Position numbers and translations under genes: made by a program. Below are positions 8,255-17,235 of a DNA stretch of 64,000 nucleotides, one piece after another. Numbering within the stretch: the stretch's first letter is position 1; the number at the start of each line of letters is the position of its first letter. Source of the DNA: Erysipelotrichaceae bacterium (lineage in GTDB: Bacteria; Bacillota_I; Bacilli_A; Erysipelotrichales; Erysipelotrichaceae). The notes under the pieces are model-generated. The model worked only from the letters and a program-made list of their open reading frames with translations. It had not been told where the DNA came from and ran no database searches. Location of the stretch: NCBI GenBank assembly GCA_017405785.1, contig JAFQZR010000019.1, positions 62,001 to 126,000 of the forward strand, given 5' to 3'.

Positions 8255-10824
8255 TGAGTTCAGATACAACAAATAAGGAAGTTAAAGAGAAAAAGCCTAA
8301 GAAGACTAAATATGAAAAACGGAAAGCCAGAAGAAGAATTCTCAACGGCTTCATGGGTTTCATTGTTTTCTGTGCCATATTGGGTATCGCTTCAGGCATG
8401 TCCAGTGTCTGGCTGATACTGAACAAATCAGACGTTGTTCTCAACAGCGAAGACCTCAAGAGTGCGGAAGCCTCACTGGTTTATGACAGCCAGGGCAATG
8501 AGATTGCCATGCTGGGACAGGAAGACAGAATCAACATTTCCTATGCCAACATGCCGCAGTGCCTCATCGATGCCTTCGTAGCTGTTGAGGACTCCCGTTT
8601 CTTCGAGCATCCGGGATTTGACCTGCCGCGTTTTACCAAGGCCATTCTGGAGAACTTGCGATCATTCAGCTTCGGCCAGGGCGGTTCAACCCTGACGATG
8701 CAGATCATCAAAAACTCCTACTTCATGCAGGGTGACACCAATGCCGACCGTTCCGGCGGTCAGGGTATCGCCAGAAAGATTCAGGAGATCTACTATTCCC
8801 TGCGCATTACCAACCTGGTAAGCAAGGAAAAACTGCTGGAATTATACATCAACAAGGTCAACTACGGTGCCAATACCCGTGGCGCTCAGGTTGCCAGCGA
8901 ATACTATTTCGGCAAGGATGCCAAGGACCTCAACCTGGTTGAGGCTGCCATGCTGGCAGGTGTCATCAATGCTCCAAACTCCAATAACCCGTATTACTAT
9001 CCGCTTAACTGCCAGAGACGTACCGCTACGGTTCTCTATCAGATGTACAACCACGGCTATATCACCGAAATGGAATATGAAACTGCTCTTAAGGTCAATG
9101 TCGTTGACCTGCTGTCAGGAGAAAAATCCACAGAGTTCGTCGATGGCAAGACCATCAAGAACCAGGCCTATATCGATATCGTCGTACAGGAGCTGGAAGA
9201 GATGTATGACATCGACCCTTATACCACTGCCGTTAAGGTCTACACCGGCATGAATCAGGCTGTCCAGAGTCACTGTGATGCCATGAGCAACGGTGAAATA
9301 AAGCCATACAGAGACCAGTACATCAACTATGCCGCAGCCATCATCCAGAACAAGACCGGACTGGTTGTCGGTGTTGTCGGCGGCAGAGGCTATGACCGTG
9401 CCCGCATGTTCAACCAGGCAACTGACTCACGCTGGCAGCCGGCTTCTTCAGCCAAGAGCTTCCTGACTTACCCGATGGGCTTTGAATATGGCGGTCTGGG
9501 AACATCGTCATACATCAATGACCATGCCATTACCTGGGCCGGCACAAACATCACCATCCGTAACGATGACGGCAGATATCATGACTGGGTATCAGTCCAG
9601 CTTGCCTTTGCCGAATCAATGAATACCCCGGCTGTACAGACCTACCGACGCGCAGCCAATGCCGCCGGAGAAGAACGTATCCGGGAATACCTGAGAACCC
9701 TGGGCTTTGACGAAGATGTCTGCGACAATCTCAACGAACAGTATGCCTTAGGTTCACAATACTTTACCGCCTCACCTATGCAGGTTGCCGGAGCCATCTC
9801 CACCATCCTGTCACAGGGTACATATCACACACCTCATACCATCACCCGTATCGAATTCATCAACAGCACCAAGGAGCCTATCGATGTTGAAATACAGGGT
9901 GTGCAGGCCATCTCCGCCGGAGCGGCCTGGATGGTCAAGTACTGCATGTCACTGGTCGTCAACCCTTCCAACGCTACTGAGCCTGGTCTGGGCGGATACA
10001 GAATGATGGGTCTTAAGAGAGGCTACAACGTCTATGTCAAGACCGGAACGGCTTCCCTGCCGGATGAGTACTACCGTACAGACCACTTCAAGAACTGCTG
10101 GGTAATCGGCGGTACCGATGACTTTGCCATAGCTACCGTTTTCGGATATGACTACAGCAAGGTTTCACCGTTAGTCGGCTACATCGATACCTACTACCGT
10201 TCCAGCAACTATGACCGTGAAATGTTCAGAAGCATTCTGGACAAGCTGGAATCAGTATACGGTACTCCGAAAAACGGCAACCCTCGTCCATCCGAAGTTG
10301 TCTCTCTGACACATGTCCGCGGCCTGATGCCGTTTACGGAAGTTCCGGCATATGCAGACAAAAGTGCCAATACAACCTGGGTACTCTCAAAGTTCGCTAC
10401 CCTGGCCAAGTATCCTGATCCTACCATGGCTTCCATTGAATCAATCTCTGTTTCCTACGACAAGGAAAACAATGAGATCATCGCCACTGTTCCTGCTTAT
10501 CCTGATGAATATCTGGTCAAGGGAGAAGCCAAGGACAAATACGGATTCAACTATACTACGGTCGACGGTCCGGTAAGATATCACTTCGAGGTAATAGACC
10601 AGCGAGGAAATGTCGTCATGACCAAGGACGCCGACACCAACAAGATCACCTATACTCCGGAGGTCTCGGAGAAAGACCATCAGTATACCGTTACCTGCAT
10701 GTACAAGTATATGGTTGCACCGGTCAACTCCAATACGGCAACGGCTTCCATACTGGTCAAGGGTGTCAAACCTGAACCGGAACCTGAACCTGAGCCGGAG
10801 CCGGAACCACTGCCGGAAACTTAA
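8254..10824 (+). CDS. ponA: Class A penicillin-binding protein (glycosyltransferase/transpeptidase)
   Basis: Polymerises lipid II and cross-links glycan strands outside the membrane. Order in 856 aa: basic cytoplasmic tail, membrane anchor near 30-57, GT51 domain with catalytic Glu in EDSRFFEHPGFD (112) and GGSTLTMQ (143-150), transpeptidase with SxxK at Ser398-Lys401 (SSAK), SMN at 455-457 and KTGTA at 596, a fibronectin-III-like module (about 735-835), and a tail of Pro-Glu repeats. The SxxK context PASSAKSF differs from the usual GSTFKPF. Coupled to recU by a one-base overlap. Confidence 0.95.
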   Translation: MSSDTTNKEVKEKKPKKTKYEKRKARRRILNGFMGFIVFCAILGIASGMSSVWLILNKSDVVLNSEDLKSAEASLVYDSQGNEIAMLGQEDRINISYANMPQCLIDAFVAVEDSRFFEHPGFDLPRFTKAILENLRSFSFGQGGSTLTMQIIKNSYFMQGDTNADRSGGQGIARKIQEIYYSLRITNLVSKEKLLELYINKVNYGANTRGAQVASEYYFGKDAKDLNLVEAAMLAGVINAPNSNNPYYYPLNCQRRTATVLYQMYNHGYITEMEYETALKVNVVDLLSGEKSTEFVDGKTIKNQAYIDIVVQELEEMYDIDPYTTAVKVYTGMNQAVQSHCDAMSNGEIKPYRDQYINYAAAIIQNKTGLVVGVVGGRGYDRARMFNQATDSRWQPASSAKSFLTYPMGFEYGGLGTSSYINDHAITWAGTNITIRNDDGRYHDWVSVQLAFAESMNTPAVQTYRRAANAAGEERIREYLRTLGFDEDVCDNLNEQYALGSQYFTASPMQVAGAISTILSQGTYHTPHTITRIEFINSTKEPIDVEIQGVQAISAGAAWMVKYCMSLVVNPSNATEPGLGGYRMMGLKRGYNVYVKTGTASLPDEYYRTDHFKNCWVIGGTDDFAIATVFGYDYSKVSPLVGYIDTYYRSSNYDREMFRSILDKLESVYGTPKNGNPRPSEVVSLTHVRGLMPFTEVPAYADKSANTTWVLSKFATLAKYPDPTMASIESISVSYDKENNEIIATVPAYPDEYLVKGEAKDKYGFNYTTVDGPVRYHFEVIDQRGNVVMTKDADTNKITYTPEVSEKDHQYTVTCMYKYMVAPVNSNTATASILVKGVKPEPEPEPEPEPEPLPET

Positions 10825-10831
10825 TCAACAG

Positions 10832-10863
10832 AAAAGAGAAGAAATCGATTCTTCTCTTTTTTT
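10832..10863 (+). terminator. Terminator of recU-ponA
   Basis: AAAAGAGAAGAA-TCGA-type hairpin with TTCTTCTCTTTTTTT; 8 bp after the stop codon. Confidence 0.85.
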
Positions 10864-10873
10864 CGCTTATCAG

Positions 10874-10894
10874 AAAAAGACCATGCGGTCTTTT
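10874..10894 (-). terminator. Terminator of the flippase-murT-gatD-dnaD-nth-murC operon
   Basis: Minus strand: AAAAGACC-GCAT-GGTCTTTTT, immediately after the murC stop. Confidence 0.8.
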
Positions 10895-10896
10895 CA

Positions 10897-12201
10897 TTAA
10901 CAGTATTTCTTTTTTATGTTGTCAACCAGATGGCTTACCGAGGCACAGGATACCAGTAACAGTACCCCGCCCTTTTCGACCTGCAGATTTCCAAGATCAT
11001 TTTCATCCACGATCTGAGCTCCTTCGATACCATCGGTTATCAGATGAGATGTCACACCCGGATAGTCTTCCTGTCTTTCACGGTTGCACTCAATCTCCGT
11101 CAGATACACTCTGTCAGCCTTGCTGAGGGCCTTTATGAACCGCTGGGTGAAATCCCTGGTTCTGGAATAGGTATTAGGCTTGAAGATGACAGTAATGTGT
11201 CTTCCCGGATACTTCTGACGGACAGATTCCATCGTGGCATTTATCTCCGTAGGATGGTGTGCATAGTCATCGATCAGAACGATGTCATCAGCTAACCGGC
11301 TTTCCTCCAGTCTTCTGGTGGCATTGCGGAAATCCTTAAGAGCCTTCCTGATGATCTCAGTATCAACACCCAGCTTATGGCACATAGCCACTGCTGCGGC
11401 TGCATTTAAGACCATGTGGTGGCCAAACAGACCAACCGCGAATTCTTCATCAAGATCCTCAAAACGTACCTTAAACACGGAATAACGGGTGTTCAGATCA
11501 ACGATACTGACAACGATGTCATTATCTTCGTTAAACCCGTAATAATAGACCGGAACATATGATACTACCTTACGGACATTCGGATTATCACCGCAGGCAA
11601 CGATGAACTCACTGGTGTTGTGCGCCAGAATGCTGAAAGTATCGATGATGTCCTGCAGATCCCGGTAACACTCCATGTGTTCCTCTTCAATGTTGGTGAT
11701 GACAGTACAGGCCGGATGATAGGTTACGAAGTGCTTGTTGAATTCATCGCTTTCGATGACCAGGAATTCCCCGTCCTTATCGACATGACCGTCTCCGGCT
11801 CCCACAAAGTAACTGACCGGACCGGCATATTCCAGAATGTGTCTGATCAGAGATGAAGTCGTGGTCTTGCCATGGGTACCGCTGACAGATATGGTTCTGA
11901 ACAGCTTTGTGACATCCCCCACTATTTCGTTGTACTTTCTGACGGTCATTCCGTTTTCACGGCATCTGACCAGTTCCGGATGATCCAGAGGCAGAGCTAC
12001 CGAATAAGTCACAATGGCATCTTTATCAAGAGAATGTTCCCTGTCACAGTATACTTCAATACCGCGCTTATCCAGGCCCTTTTGTGTGAACTTCCAGTCT
12101 TTGACATCGTCATAACCGGATACTTCATTTCCCAGATCGTAAAGGATCTGAGCCAGTGTGCTCATACCTGTTCCCTTTATTCCCAGACAGTAATACTTCA
12201 T
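10897..12201 (-). CDS. murC: UDP-N-acetylmuramate--L-alanine ligase MurC
   Basis: Adds the first amino acid of the peptide stem to UDP-MurNAc, using ATP. The 434-aa product starts with the glycine-rich GIKGTGMSTLA loop, has the Mur-ligase P-loop SGTHGKTTTSS (about 108-118), ESDEFN, and DDYAHHPTEI in the C-terminal domain. Length is normal. Last gene of a six-gene operon; the start overlaps the nth stop by 4 bp. In group B walls position 1 can be Ser or Gly instead of Ala; the sequence alone does not show which is used. Confidence 0.96.
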   Translation of the reverse strand: MKYYCLGIKGTGMSTLAQILYDLGNEVSGYDDVKDWKFTQKGLDKRGIEVYCDREHSLDKDAIVTYSVALPLDHPELVRCRENGMTVRKYNEIVGDVTKLFRTISVSGTHGKTTTSSLIRHILEYAGPVSYFVGAGDGHVDKDGEFLVIESDEFNKHFVTYHPACTVITNIEEEHMECYRDLQDIIDTFSILAHNTSEFIVACGDNPNVRKVVSYVPVYYYGFNEDNDIVVSIVDLNTRYSVFKVRFEDLDEEFAVGLFGHHMVLNAAAAVAMCHKLGVDTEIIRKALKDFRNATRRLEESRLADDIVLIDDYAHHPTEINATMESVRQKYPGRHITVIFKPNTYSRTRDFTQRFIKALSKADRVYLTEIECNRERQEDYPGVTSHLITDGIEGAQIVDENDLGNLQVEKGGVLLLVSCASVSHLVDNIKKKYC

Positions 12202-12845
12202 AACTGCTCCTTTCCCTTCAGATAGCGGCAGTGCTGCTTAAACGGACAGTCTTCACAGTGCGGATTGCGTGATGAACACTGATAACGTCCGAAAAATATC
12301 AGCAGATGATGCAGACGGCTCCATCTGTCTTTCGAAAACTGCTTCATCAGTTTCTTCTCTACCTGATCAACATCATCGTTTTCATTAGCCAGATACAGTC
12401 TTATCGATACTCTGTGCACATGGGTATCAACCGCAATGGCCGGTATCTTGTAACCTTCAGAAAGAATGACATTGGCGCTCTTGCGGCCTATTCCTCTTAA
12501 TAAGGTCAGCTTATCCATTTCGTTCGGCACAACACCGTCATACTCTTCAACCAGCTGTCTGCTCATCGCAATGACACTGGCCGCCTTATTGCGGTACAGG
12601 CCGATGCTGCGGATCATTTCCTCAACGTCTTTCTGATCAGCCTGCCCCATCGCAAAGGCATCCGGATAACGGGCAAACAGAGCCGGTGTGACCTTGTTTA
12701 CCGAAACATCCGTTGTCTGCGCTGACAGCATCACGGCTACAGCCAGCTGAAAGATGCTGCCGTAATCAAGCTGGCAGTGAGCGTCAGGAAACATCTGTTC
12801 CAGCTGATCATAGATATAATTACAGTCAGGCTTATACCTTGCCAT
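12198..12845 (-). CDS. nth: Endonuclease III (DNA glycosylase/AP lyase)
   Basis: Removes oxidised pyrimidines and nicks abasic sites in base-excision repair. The 215-aa product has the helix-hairpin-helix LLRGIGRKSANVIL with the catalytic Lys, the VDTHVHRVS segment with the catalytic Asp, and a C-terminal [4Fe-4S] motif C-x6-C-x2-C-x5-C (CSSRNPHCEDCPFKQHC). The ATG at 12845 is chosen because a GGAG site precedes it; it overlaps the dnaD 3' end by 14 bp. The dnaD-nth pairing is conserved in Bacillus. Confidence 0.96.
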   Translation of the reverse strand: MARYKPDCNYIYDQLEQMFPDAHCQLDYGSIFQLAVAVMLSAQTTDVSVNKVTPALFARYPDAFAMGQADQKDVEEMIRSIGLYRNKAASVIAMSRQLVEEYDGVVPNEMDKLTLLRGIGRKSANVILSEGYKIPAIAVDTHVHRVSIRLYLANENDDVDQVEKKLMKQFSKDRWSRLHHLLIFFGRYQCSSRNPHCEDCPFKQHCRYLKGKEQL

Positions 12846-13335
12846 TCTTGCTCCAGTTCTCCAGAATGCGGTCAATGTAGCTTACGGATATCTTGTCCTG
12901 AATGACCGCTTCCCTTAAGGCCTTGACGACGGTCTTGGAATCATAGCGGGACTGCCACTGGCTGACAGCCATGGTTTCCTTCTGTGACAGAGGTCGGCCA
13001 AACTCTCCTTCAAACACTTCAAAGAGATCGCGTGATACTTCCAGCTTCGGCTTGTCTTCAAAGACACCGGAGATGTCAAAGTAAACCTTGCGGTTCTTAC
13101 TGGAGATTACCAGATAGTCCATCTTGCACAGATCATCGATGGCAGCGTCTATTTCCTCCAGAGTACAGTGACACTGGGTGGCCAGGTTATCCATGGTGAC
13201 GACCTGACGGCCTTCCTGATAATAGTCTATAAGCAGCAGAATAAGACCCTGTAAAGGGCTGATCTCCAGTCTGTTAAGGTTCTCCAGCAGCCAGTCTCTT
13301 CTGGCAAAATATCTTTCCTGATACCATTTCTTCAT
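12832..13335 (-). CDS. dnaD: DnaD-family replication-initiation protein
   Basis: DnaD remodels DNA with DnaA and helps load helicase in Firmicutes. The 167-aa product has an N-terminal winged-helix part (about 1-95) and a C-terminal DDBH2-like helical domain (about 100-165) with the family end segment YIDRILENWSKNG. It is shorter than B. subtilis DnaD (about 230 aa), lacking most of the middle linker and the end. Overlaps gatD by 4 bp and nth by 14 bp. Confidence 0.88.
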   Translation of the reverse strand: MKKWYQERYFARRDWLLENLNRLEISPLQGLILLLIDYYQEGRQVVTMDNLATQCHCTLEEIDAAIDDLCKMDYLVISSKNRKVYFDISGVFEDKPKLEVSRDLFEVFEGEFGRPLSQKETMAVSQWQSRYDSKTVVKALREAVIQDKISVSYIDRILENWSKNGKV

Positions 13336-14045
13336 ACATGTTTCTCCATGTCAGAGCTGAGCTCACTTATTGTAGTCTCATAGCCTCTGCGTTCGTTTTC
13401 ATAATCAATCGGCTTATAGTCCTTTACCAGCAGGGATACTATCTTTCTGGCAAAATGCGGGTTTTTGACCAGTAAAGGTCCGTTGAGAGATACTCCAAAC
13501 AGGTTGTTCCGGTGGATTCCGTCAGTCTTGTCCGGGATATTTCCGATGACCTTGTCAATGGTCATGAAAGGATCATCAAGATTATTTACCGTACTGCATC
13601 TGTTGATGAAGCCGACAAATGTTTCCTCAAATCCCCTGGCATGTCCCAGAACATCACCCACATAACGCTTTTCTGACTGTTCTGTGACGTCAAATTCAAA
13701 CAGGCCTAATCCTTCAAGCTTTTCGCCATCAGCCGTCTGGATGCCCTTTCCCAGCATCTGCCAGGAGTTTCCGGTGAACAGAATGACCTTGCCTTCTTCA
13801 AAGGCCTTCTTCATGTCCTGTTTATAGTTGATTAAATGCTTCAAGGCAGCATTACGGCTTCTTTCCATGCCGCAGCCGCAGTAGATGAAATCATAATCTG
13901 CAAGATCCAGGGTGTAGCCTACGGTCTTACGGTCAACGATTACTTCCTCTCCCTGATCCCTGAGGTATTTTTCCAGAACACGGATGTTGCCGTTATCGCC
14001 ATAGAGAGTCATCAGATCATGGTATAAATACAGTATTCTGATCAT
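13332..14045 (-). CDS. gatD: GatD-like amidotransferase subunit lacking the Cys and His of the active site
   Basis: Canonical GatD hydrolyses glutamine and channels ammonia to MurT, which amidates D-Glu of lipid II. This 237-aa protein aligns over its length (YHDLMTLYGDNGN at the start, DGEKLEGLGLFEF, NGPLLVKNP near the end). However, the nucleophile segment, normally ICGGYQFLG in S. aureus, reads TGNSWQMLG, so Cys94 is Gly92. The usual LHGP is LNGP, so His189 is Asn188. The substrate-pocket GFENHGGRT is GFINRCSTV and GGG(S/Q)DxEQ is GCGMERSR. The frame is intact, overlaps murT and dnaD by 4 bp each, and reads as a maintained gene. I infer it is not a glutaminase; a scaffold or altered-substrate role with MurT is likely. 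Confidence 0.85.
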   Translation of the reverse strand: MIRILYLYHDLMTLYGDNGNIRVLEKYLRDQGEEVIVDRKTVGYTLDLADYDFIYCGCGMERSRNAALKHLINYKQDMKKAFEEGKVILFTGNSWQMLGKGIQTADGEKLEGLGLFEFDVTEQSEKRYVGDVLGHARGFEETFVGFINRCSTVNNLDDPFMTIDKVIGNIPDKTDGIHRNNLFGVSLNGPLLVKNPHFARKIVSLLVKDYKPIDYENERRGYETTISELSSDMEKHV

Positions 14046-15388
14046 AACCTTACCCCCTTGACTTCACTTAAGGACAGTGCCTTGCCGGAATCAGCAAAAC
14101 AGGTAATGACATAGAACGGATGTTCCCTGTCACCCTTGAGGAATTCGACAGCCTCAGGAATGCTTTCATAGACCTTTATCTTTTCCTGAGGAATGCCCGT
14201 ATATTCAAATCTGACCGCCAGGTCATAGCAGTATCTGCCTGCCAGAACTACGTGGCGGATGTTTTCATTGTTAAGATTTTCAAAGTCGATGTCCCACAGC
14301 CAGCTGGTCTCACTGGTGAAGTACTTGCGGCTGATGGCATCAACGATGATCATGACATCAGCGCCCTTTTCATCCGCTGTGGCTACATCAATTGATCTGT
14401 CATAGGAGATGGAGTTTTCATGCTTGCTGGCAAGAAGCGTACCCTCTCTGCCGCCATAGACCAAACGCTGTACACGGCCGTTGGTCATGTTGTAATTGTC
14501 CAGGACCTTAACGGCTGTCTGGGGATCAACACCGGCGATCTGGCTGACCGTAAAGGCAGCCAGGGTGTTGTAACAGTGATATATGCCCTTGAATGCCAGA
14601 TGAATGCGGTATTTGCCGTTGATTTCGATCCATCCTTCATTGGTATCGGCAGCACTTAACGAATAGGCTGTATCCTGTCTTTTATATCCGCAGTTACCGC
14701 AGTGATAGCTGCCGATGTGATTGTAATGATAGTAGTCATACTTCATCGGATGCTTGCAGATAGGACAGTAATTGCCGTCGTTATAAATGCTGTTGTTTTC
14801 TGTCTTATCGCCTTCCAGATGGTCGGCTCCGAAATAGATGACGTTGTTGCGGTTGTAACCGAATGAAGCTGATAAAGGATCATCGGCATTGAGCACCAGT
14901 GTCATGTCATCGTAGATGCTCTTGGCTATCTTGTCAGCAATCCACTCCGGATGGCCGTTACGGGTCATCTGGTCACGGTACAGGTTGGTAATTACATAGT
15001 ATTTCGGATGGAAATACCTGAAGGTATGACGGGCCCACTGCTCATCGTTTTCCAGTAAGACGACATCGCTTTTTACCTTGCCTGACAAAGTACAGTCGGA
15101 CAGAATGGTGGTTGCCACCCCTTCGGTCTGATTGGAACCCTCACGGTTTACGGCAACCTTCAGTCCTCCGCCGGATAAAACCCGGTTGATCATCTCTATT
15201 GTGGAAGTCTTTCCGTTGCTGCCGGTCACTGCTATGACCAGATCAGGCAGCTGAATGTCCTTCAGAATATCCGGGAACAGCTTGAGCGTCCATTTTCCTG
15301 GCAGACTTGAACCTCTGCCCAGCAGTCTGGCCGCAAATCGAAGTGTACGGCACATCAGTACCGCCAGAAATACCTTAATTTTCTTCAT
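14042..15388 (-). CDS. murT: MurT-like lipid II ligase subunit, variant
   Basis: Mur-ligase-fold ATPase that activates the alpha-carboxyl of D-Glu in lipid II. The 448-aa product has an N-terminal hydrophobic segment, P-loop TGSNGKTST (55-63), LNADDPL (166-172), the MurT-specific four-Cys zinc ribbon at Cys208, 211, 230 and 233, and TSWLWDIDFE (361-370). The residue corresponding to Asp349 of S. aureus MurT, which completes the GatD triad, is Glu360 here, and the usual KNPxGxNQ segment is SKHENSISYD. The ATP site seems intact while the ammonia-side residues have changed together with GatD. Overlaps the flippase gene by 14 bp. Confidence 0.9.
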   Translation of the reverse strand: MKKIKVFLAVLMCRTLRFAARLLGRGSSLPGKWTLKLFPDILKDIQLPDLVIAVTGSNGKTSTIEMINRVLSGGGLKVAVNREGSNQTEGVATTILSDCTLSGKVKSDVVLLENDEQWARHTFRYFHPKYYVITNLYRDQMTRNGHPEWIADKIAKSIYDDMTLVLNADDPLSASFGYNRNNVIYFGADHLEGDKTENNSIYNDGNYCPICKHPMKYDYYHYNHIGSYHCGNCGYKRQDTAYSLSAADTNEGWIEINGKYRIHLAFKGIYHCYNTLAAFTVSQIAGVDPQTAVKVLDNYNMTNGRVQRLVYGGREGTLLASKHENSISYDRSIDVATADEKGADVMIIVDAISRKYFTSETSWLWDIDFENLNNENIRHVVLAGRYCYDLAVRFEYTGIPQEKIKVYESIPEAVEFLKGDREHPFYVITCFADSGKALSLSEVKGVRL

Positions 15389-17033
15389 TCTTCTTACCCC
15401 TTCCCAGTTTTCTTAACAGAGAATCAACGACTTCCTGATCAAAGGCCTGCTGCAGAGCTCCGGCTTTATAGCATAACCGGAAATACAGTGCGGCACCAAG
15501 ACCGGCATAAACAAACAGCATTAACAATACCTTGAAACGGCTCATGGTCAGCGGAATCGGAATGACGATCTTCATTAACATTACCAATGCCGTCATGGCT
15601 GCCAGAGGCACCCGGATCTGACGGAAGATGGTAAAGGCTTTACGGTAATTGAAGTTGACAACGATATAGAGCGTTCTTAACTGCAGAGCCAGCAGAACAA
15701 GCTCGGAAACAATGCTGGACAGGTTGGCTCCCAGATACGGAGGCAGACCCAGCCAGTTGAACAGATACATAAACGGAAGGTCCATCGCAATGTTCAGTAT
15801 GATGGCGATAATGGTAAACACGCAGACCTGCTTGCCGTGATTCATGCTCTGCAGGGCTGTTGAAAAGACAGCGGTCGTACAGCTGATGACATTATAGGCA
15901 ATGGCCATGCGCAGTATTCTCGGCCCGTATTCACTGGCGCCGAAGAATACGTAATAGACCTGCGGAGCCAGTAAGATGATACCCAGGGCCCGCGGTACGG
16001 CGATGACCAGAACGATGGAAACGACCTGCTTCAGCTTGTCGTTGACACCTTTATAATCCTGTCTGGCATAGTTGCCGGCAATGTGCGGAGCAATTGAACC
16101 GGTCATGGCCAGTGATAATGAAATGACGATGGTACCTATTTTTGTAACATAGGCGACCGCAATGTTGATGATGATCTTTATCTCTTCGCTGAGGAAACCA
16201 AGATTGCTCAGAGCTACCAGAATGAGCTTCTTATTGGCAATCATGTACATGGACTGGGACATTGATACGATGGAGATGATGACACAGTAGACCACGATCT
16301 TCTTGATGATCGTTCTGGTATTCTCCACTTTCTCATCCTGACTGTCCTTAATGAACAGTTCGTCATTGTTCCTGGTCTTGACTGTCAGATAGATATAGGT
16401 AATGACACCTGATGCGGTAACACCCAGTAAGGCTACCAGTACACCTGTATACGGGCTGGCGCCAAGCACCTTAACGGTAATAAAAGCACCGGCCAGAATG
16501 ACGGAGATACGGGTGATCTGTTCGATCAGCTGGCTGCGGGATGAAACCACAAACAGCTGATGTCCCTGCAGATAACCTCTCTTAAGAGCCATAAACGGTA
16601 TGATCAGCAGTGAGAATGAAACAACTCTGATGGCATCGGTGATCCTTTCCCCTGTCATCGGATCCATGGCATCACTGATGTAGAAATATCCTATTTCACG
16701 GGCGAAGATCTGCAGCATCAGAAATGAGAAGATCGAGAAACCGGCAATTATCTTTCTGCCGATGTTGAAGGCCTTCTCCTTGGACCGGTACATGTGCAGG
16801 CTGTTGTATTCGGAAGCGATCATGCTCATGGCTACCGGAATGCCGGATGTTGACAGATCAAGGAACAGACTGTAGATGCTGTAGGCACTGTCATAGACAT
16901 AGAAACCTTCATGCCCGATCATAGCCAAAAAAGGCGTATAATACAGCGCCCCGATGACTCCGTTTATCATAAATGCTATATACATCAGGTATGTGCTTTC
17001 TGCAAAGCTGCTTTTTCTGACTTTTTTACTCAT
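15375..17033 (-). CDS. MOP-superfamily flippase (SpoVB/YtgP/MurJ-type)
   Basis: Polytopic exporter of lipid-linked cell-wall precursors. The 552-aa product has about 14 hydrophobic segments and motifs of the polysaccharide-biosynthesis/YtgP group (SGIPVAMSMI, LKRGYLQGHQ, LQSMNHGK). It leads the operon that continues with murT and gatD, so lipid II is the likely cargo and it may be the MurJ of this organism; SpoVB-like or capsule export cannot be excluded from sequence. Upstream is a poor TTTACA/TATTAA promoter candidate around 17058-17086. Confidence 0.85.
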   Translation of the reverse strand: MSKKVRKSSFAESTYLMYIAFMINGVIGALYYTPFLAMIGHEGFYVYDSAYSIYSLFLDLSTSGIPVAMSMIASEYNSLHMYRSKEKAFNIGRKIIAGFSIFSFLMLQIFAREIGYFYISDAMDPMTGERITDAIRVVSFSLLIIPFMALKRGYLQGHQLFVVSSRSQLIEQITRISVILAGAFITVKVLGASPYTGVLVALLGVTASGVITYIYLTVKTRNNDELFIKDSQDEKVENTRTIIKKIVVYCVIISIVSMSQSMYMIANKKLILVALSNLGFLSEEIKIIINIAVAYVTKIGTIVISLSLAMTGSIAPHIAGNYARQDYKGVNDKLKQVVSIVLVIAVPRALGIILLAPQVYYVFFGASEYGPRILRMAIAYNVISCTTAVFSTALQSMNHGKQVCVFTIIAIILNIAMDLPFMYLFNWLGLPPYLGANLSSIVSELVLLALQLRTLYIVVNFNYRKAFTIFRQIRVPLAAMTALVMLMKIVIPIPLTMSRFKVLLMLFVYAGLGAALYFRLCYKAGALQQAFDQEVVDSLLRKLGRGKKNEEN

Positions 17034-17235
17034 CTAAGTTTCTGCCTTATCTTCGTATCTTAATAAGTATATCATACGCATATGTAAAAAAAAAGAAAGG
17101 CCATTTAAAATGGGAAACATCACATATTATTGAATAATCCGTGAATATTTTTCTTTTAACTGAAAATAAATGTCATATTTACAGAAAAATCGTGTAAAAT
17201 GAGTTATAACTATTAGAATTTGCGAGGTTTTCAGC

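Noticed and set aside
10770-10820. Tandem Pro-Glu codon repeats at the end of ponA
   Set aside because: A coding low-complexity tail in frame, not a separate repeat element or CRISPR.
17095-17130. Weak hairpin (CCATT/AATGG) near the flippase promoter
   Set aside because: Only five pairs and upstream of the gene it would end; not supported as terminator or operator.
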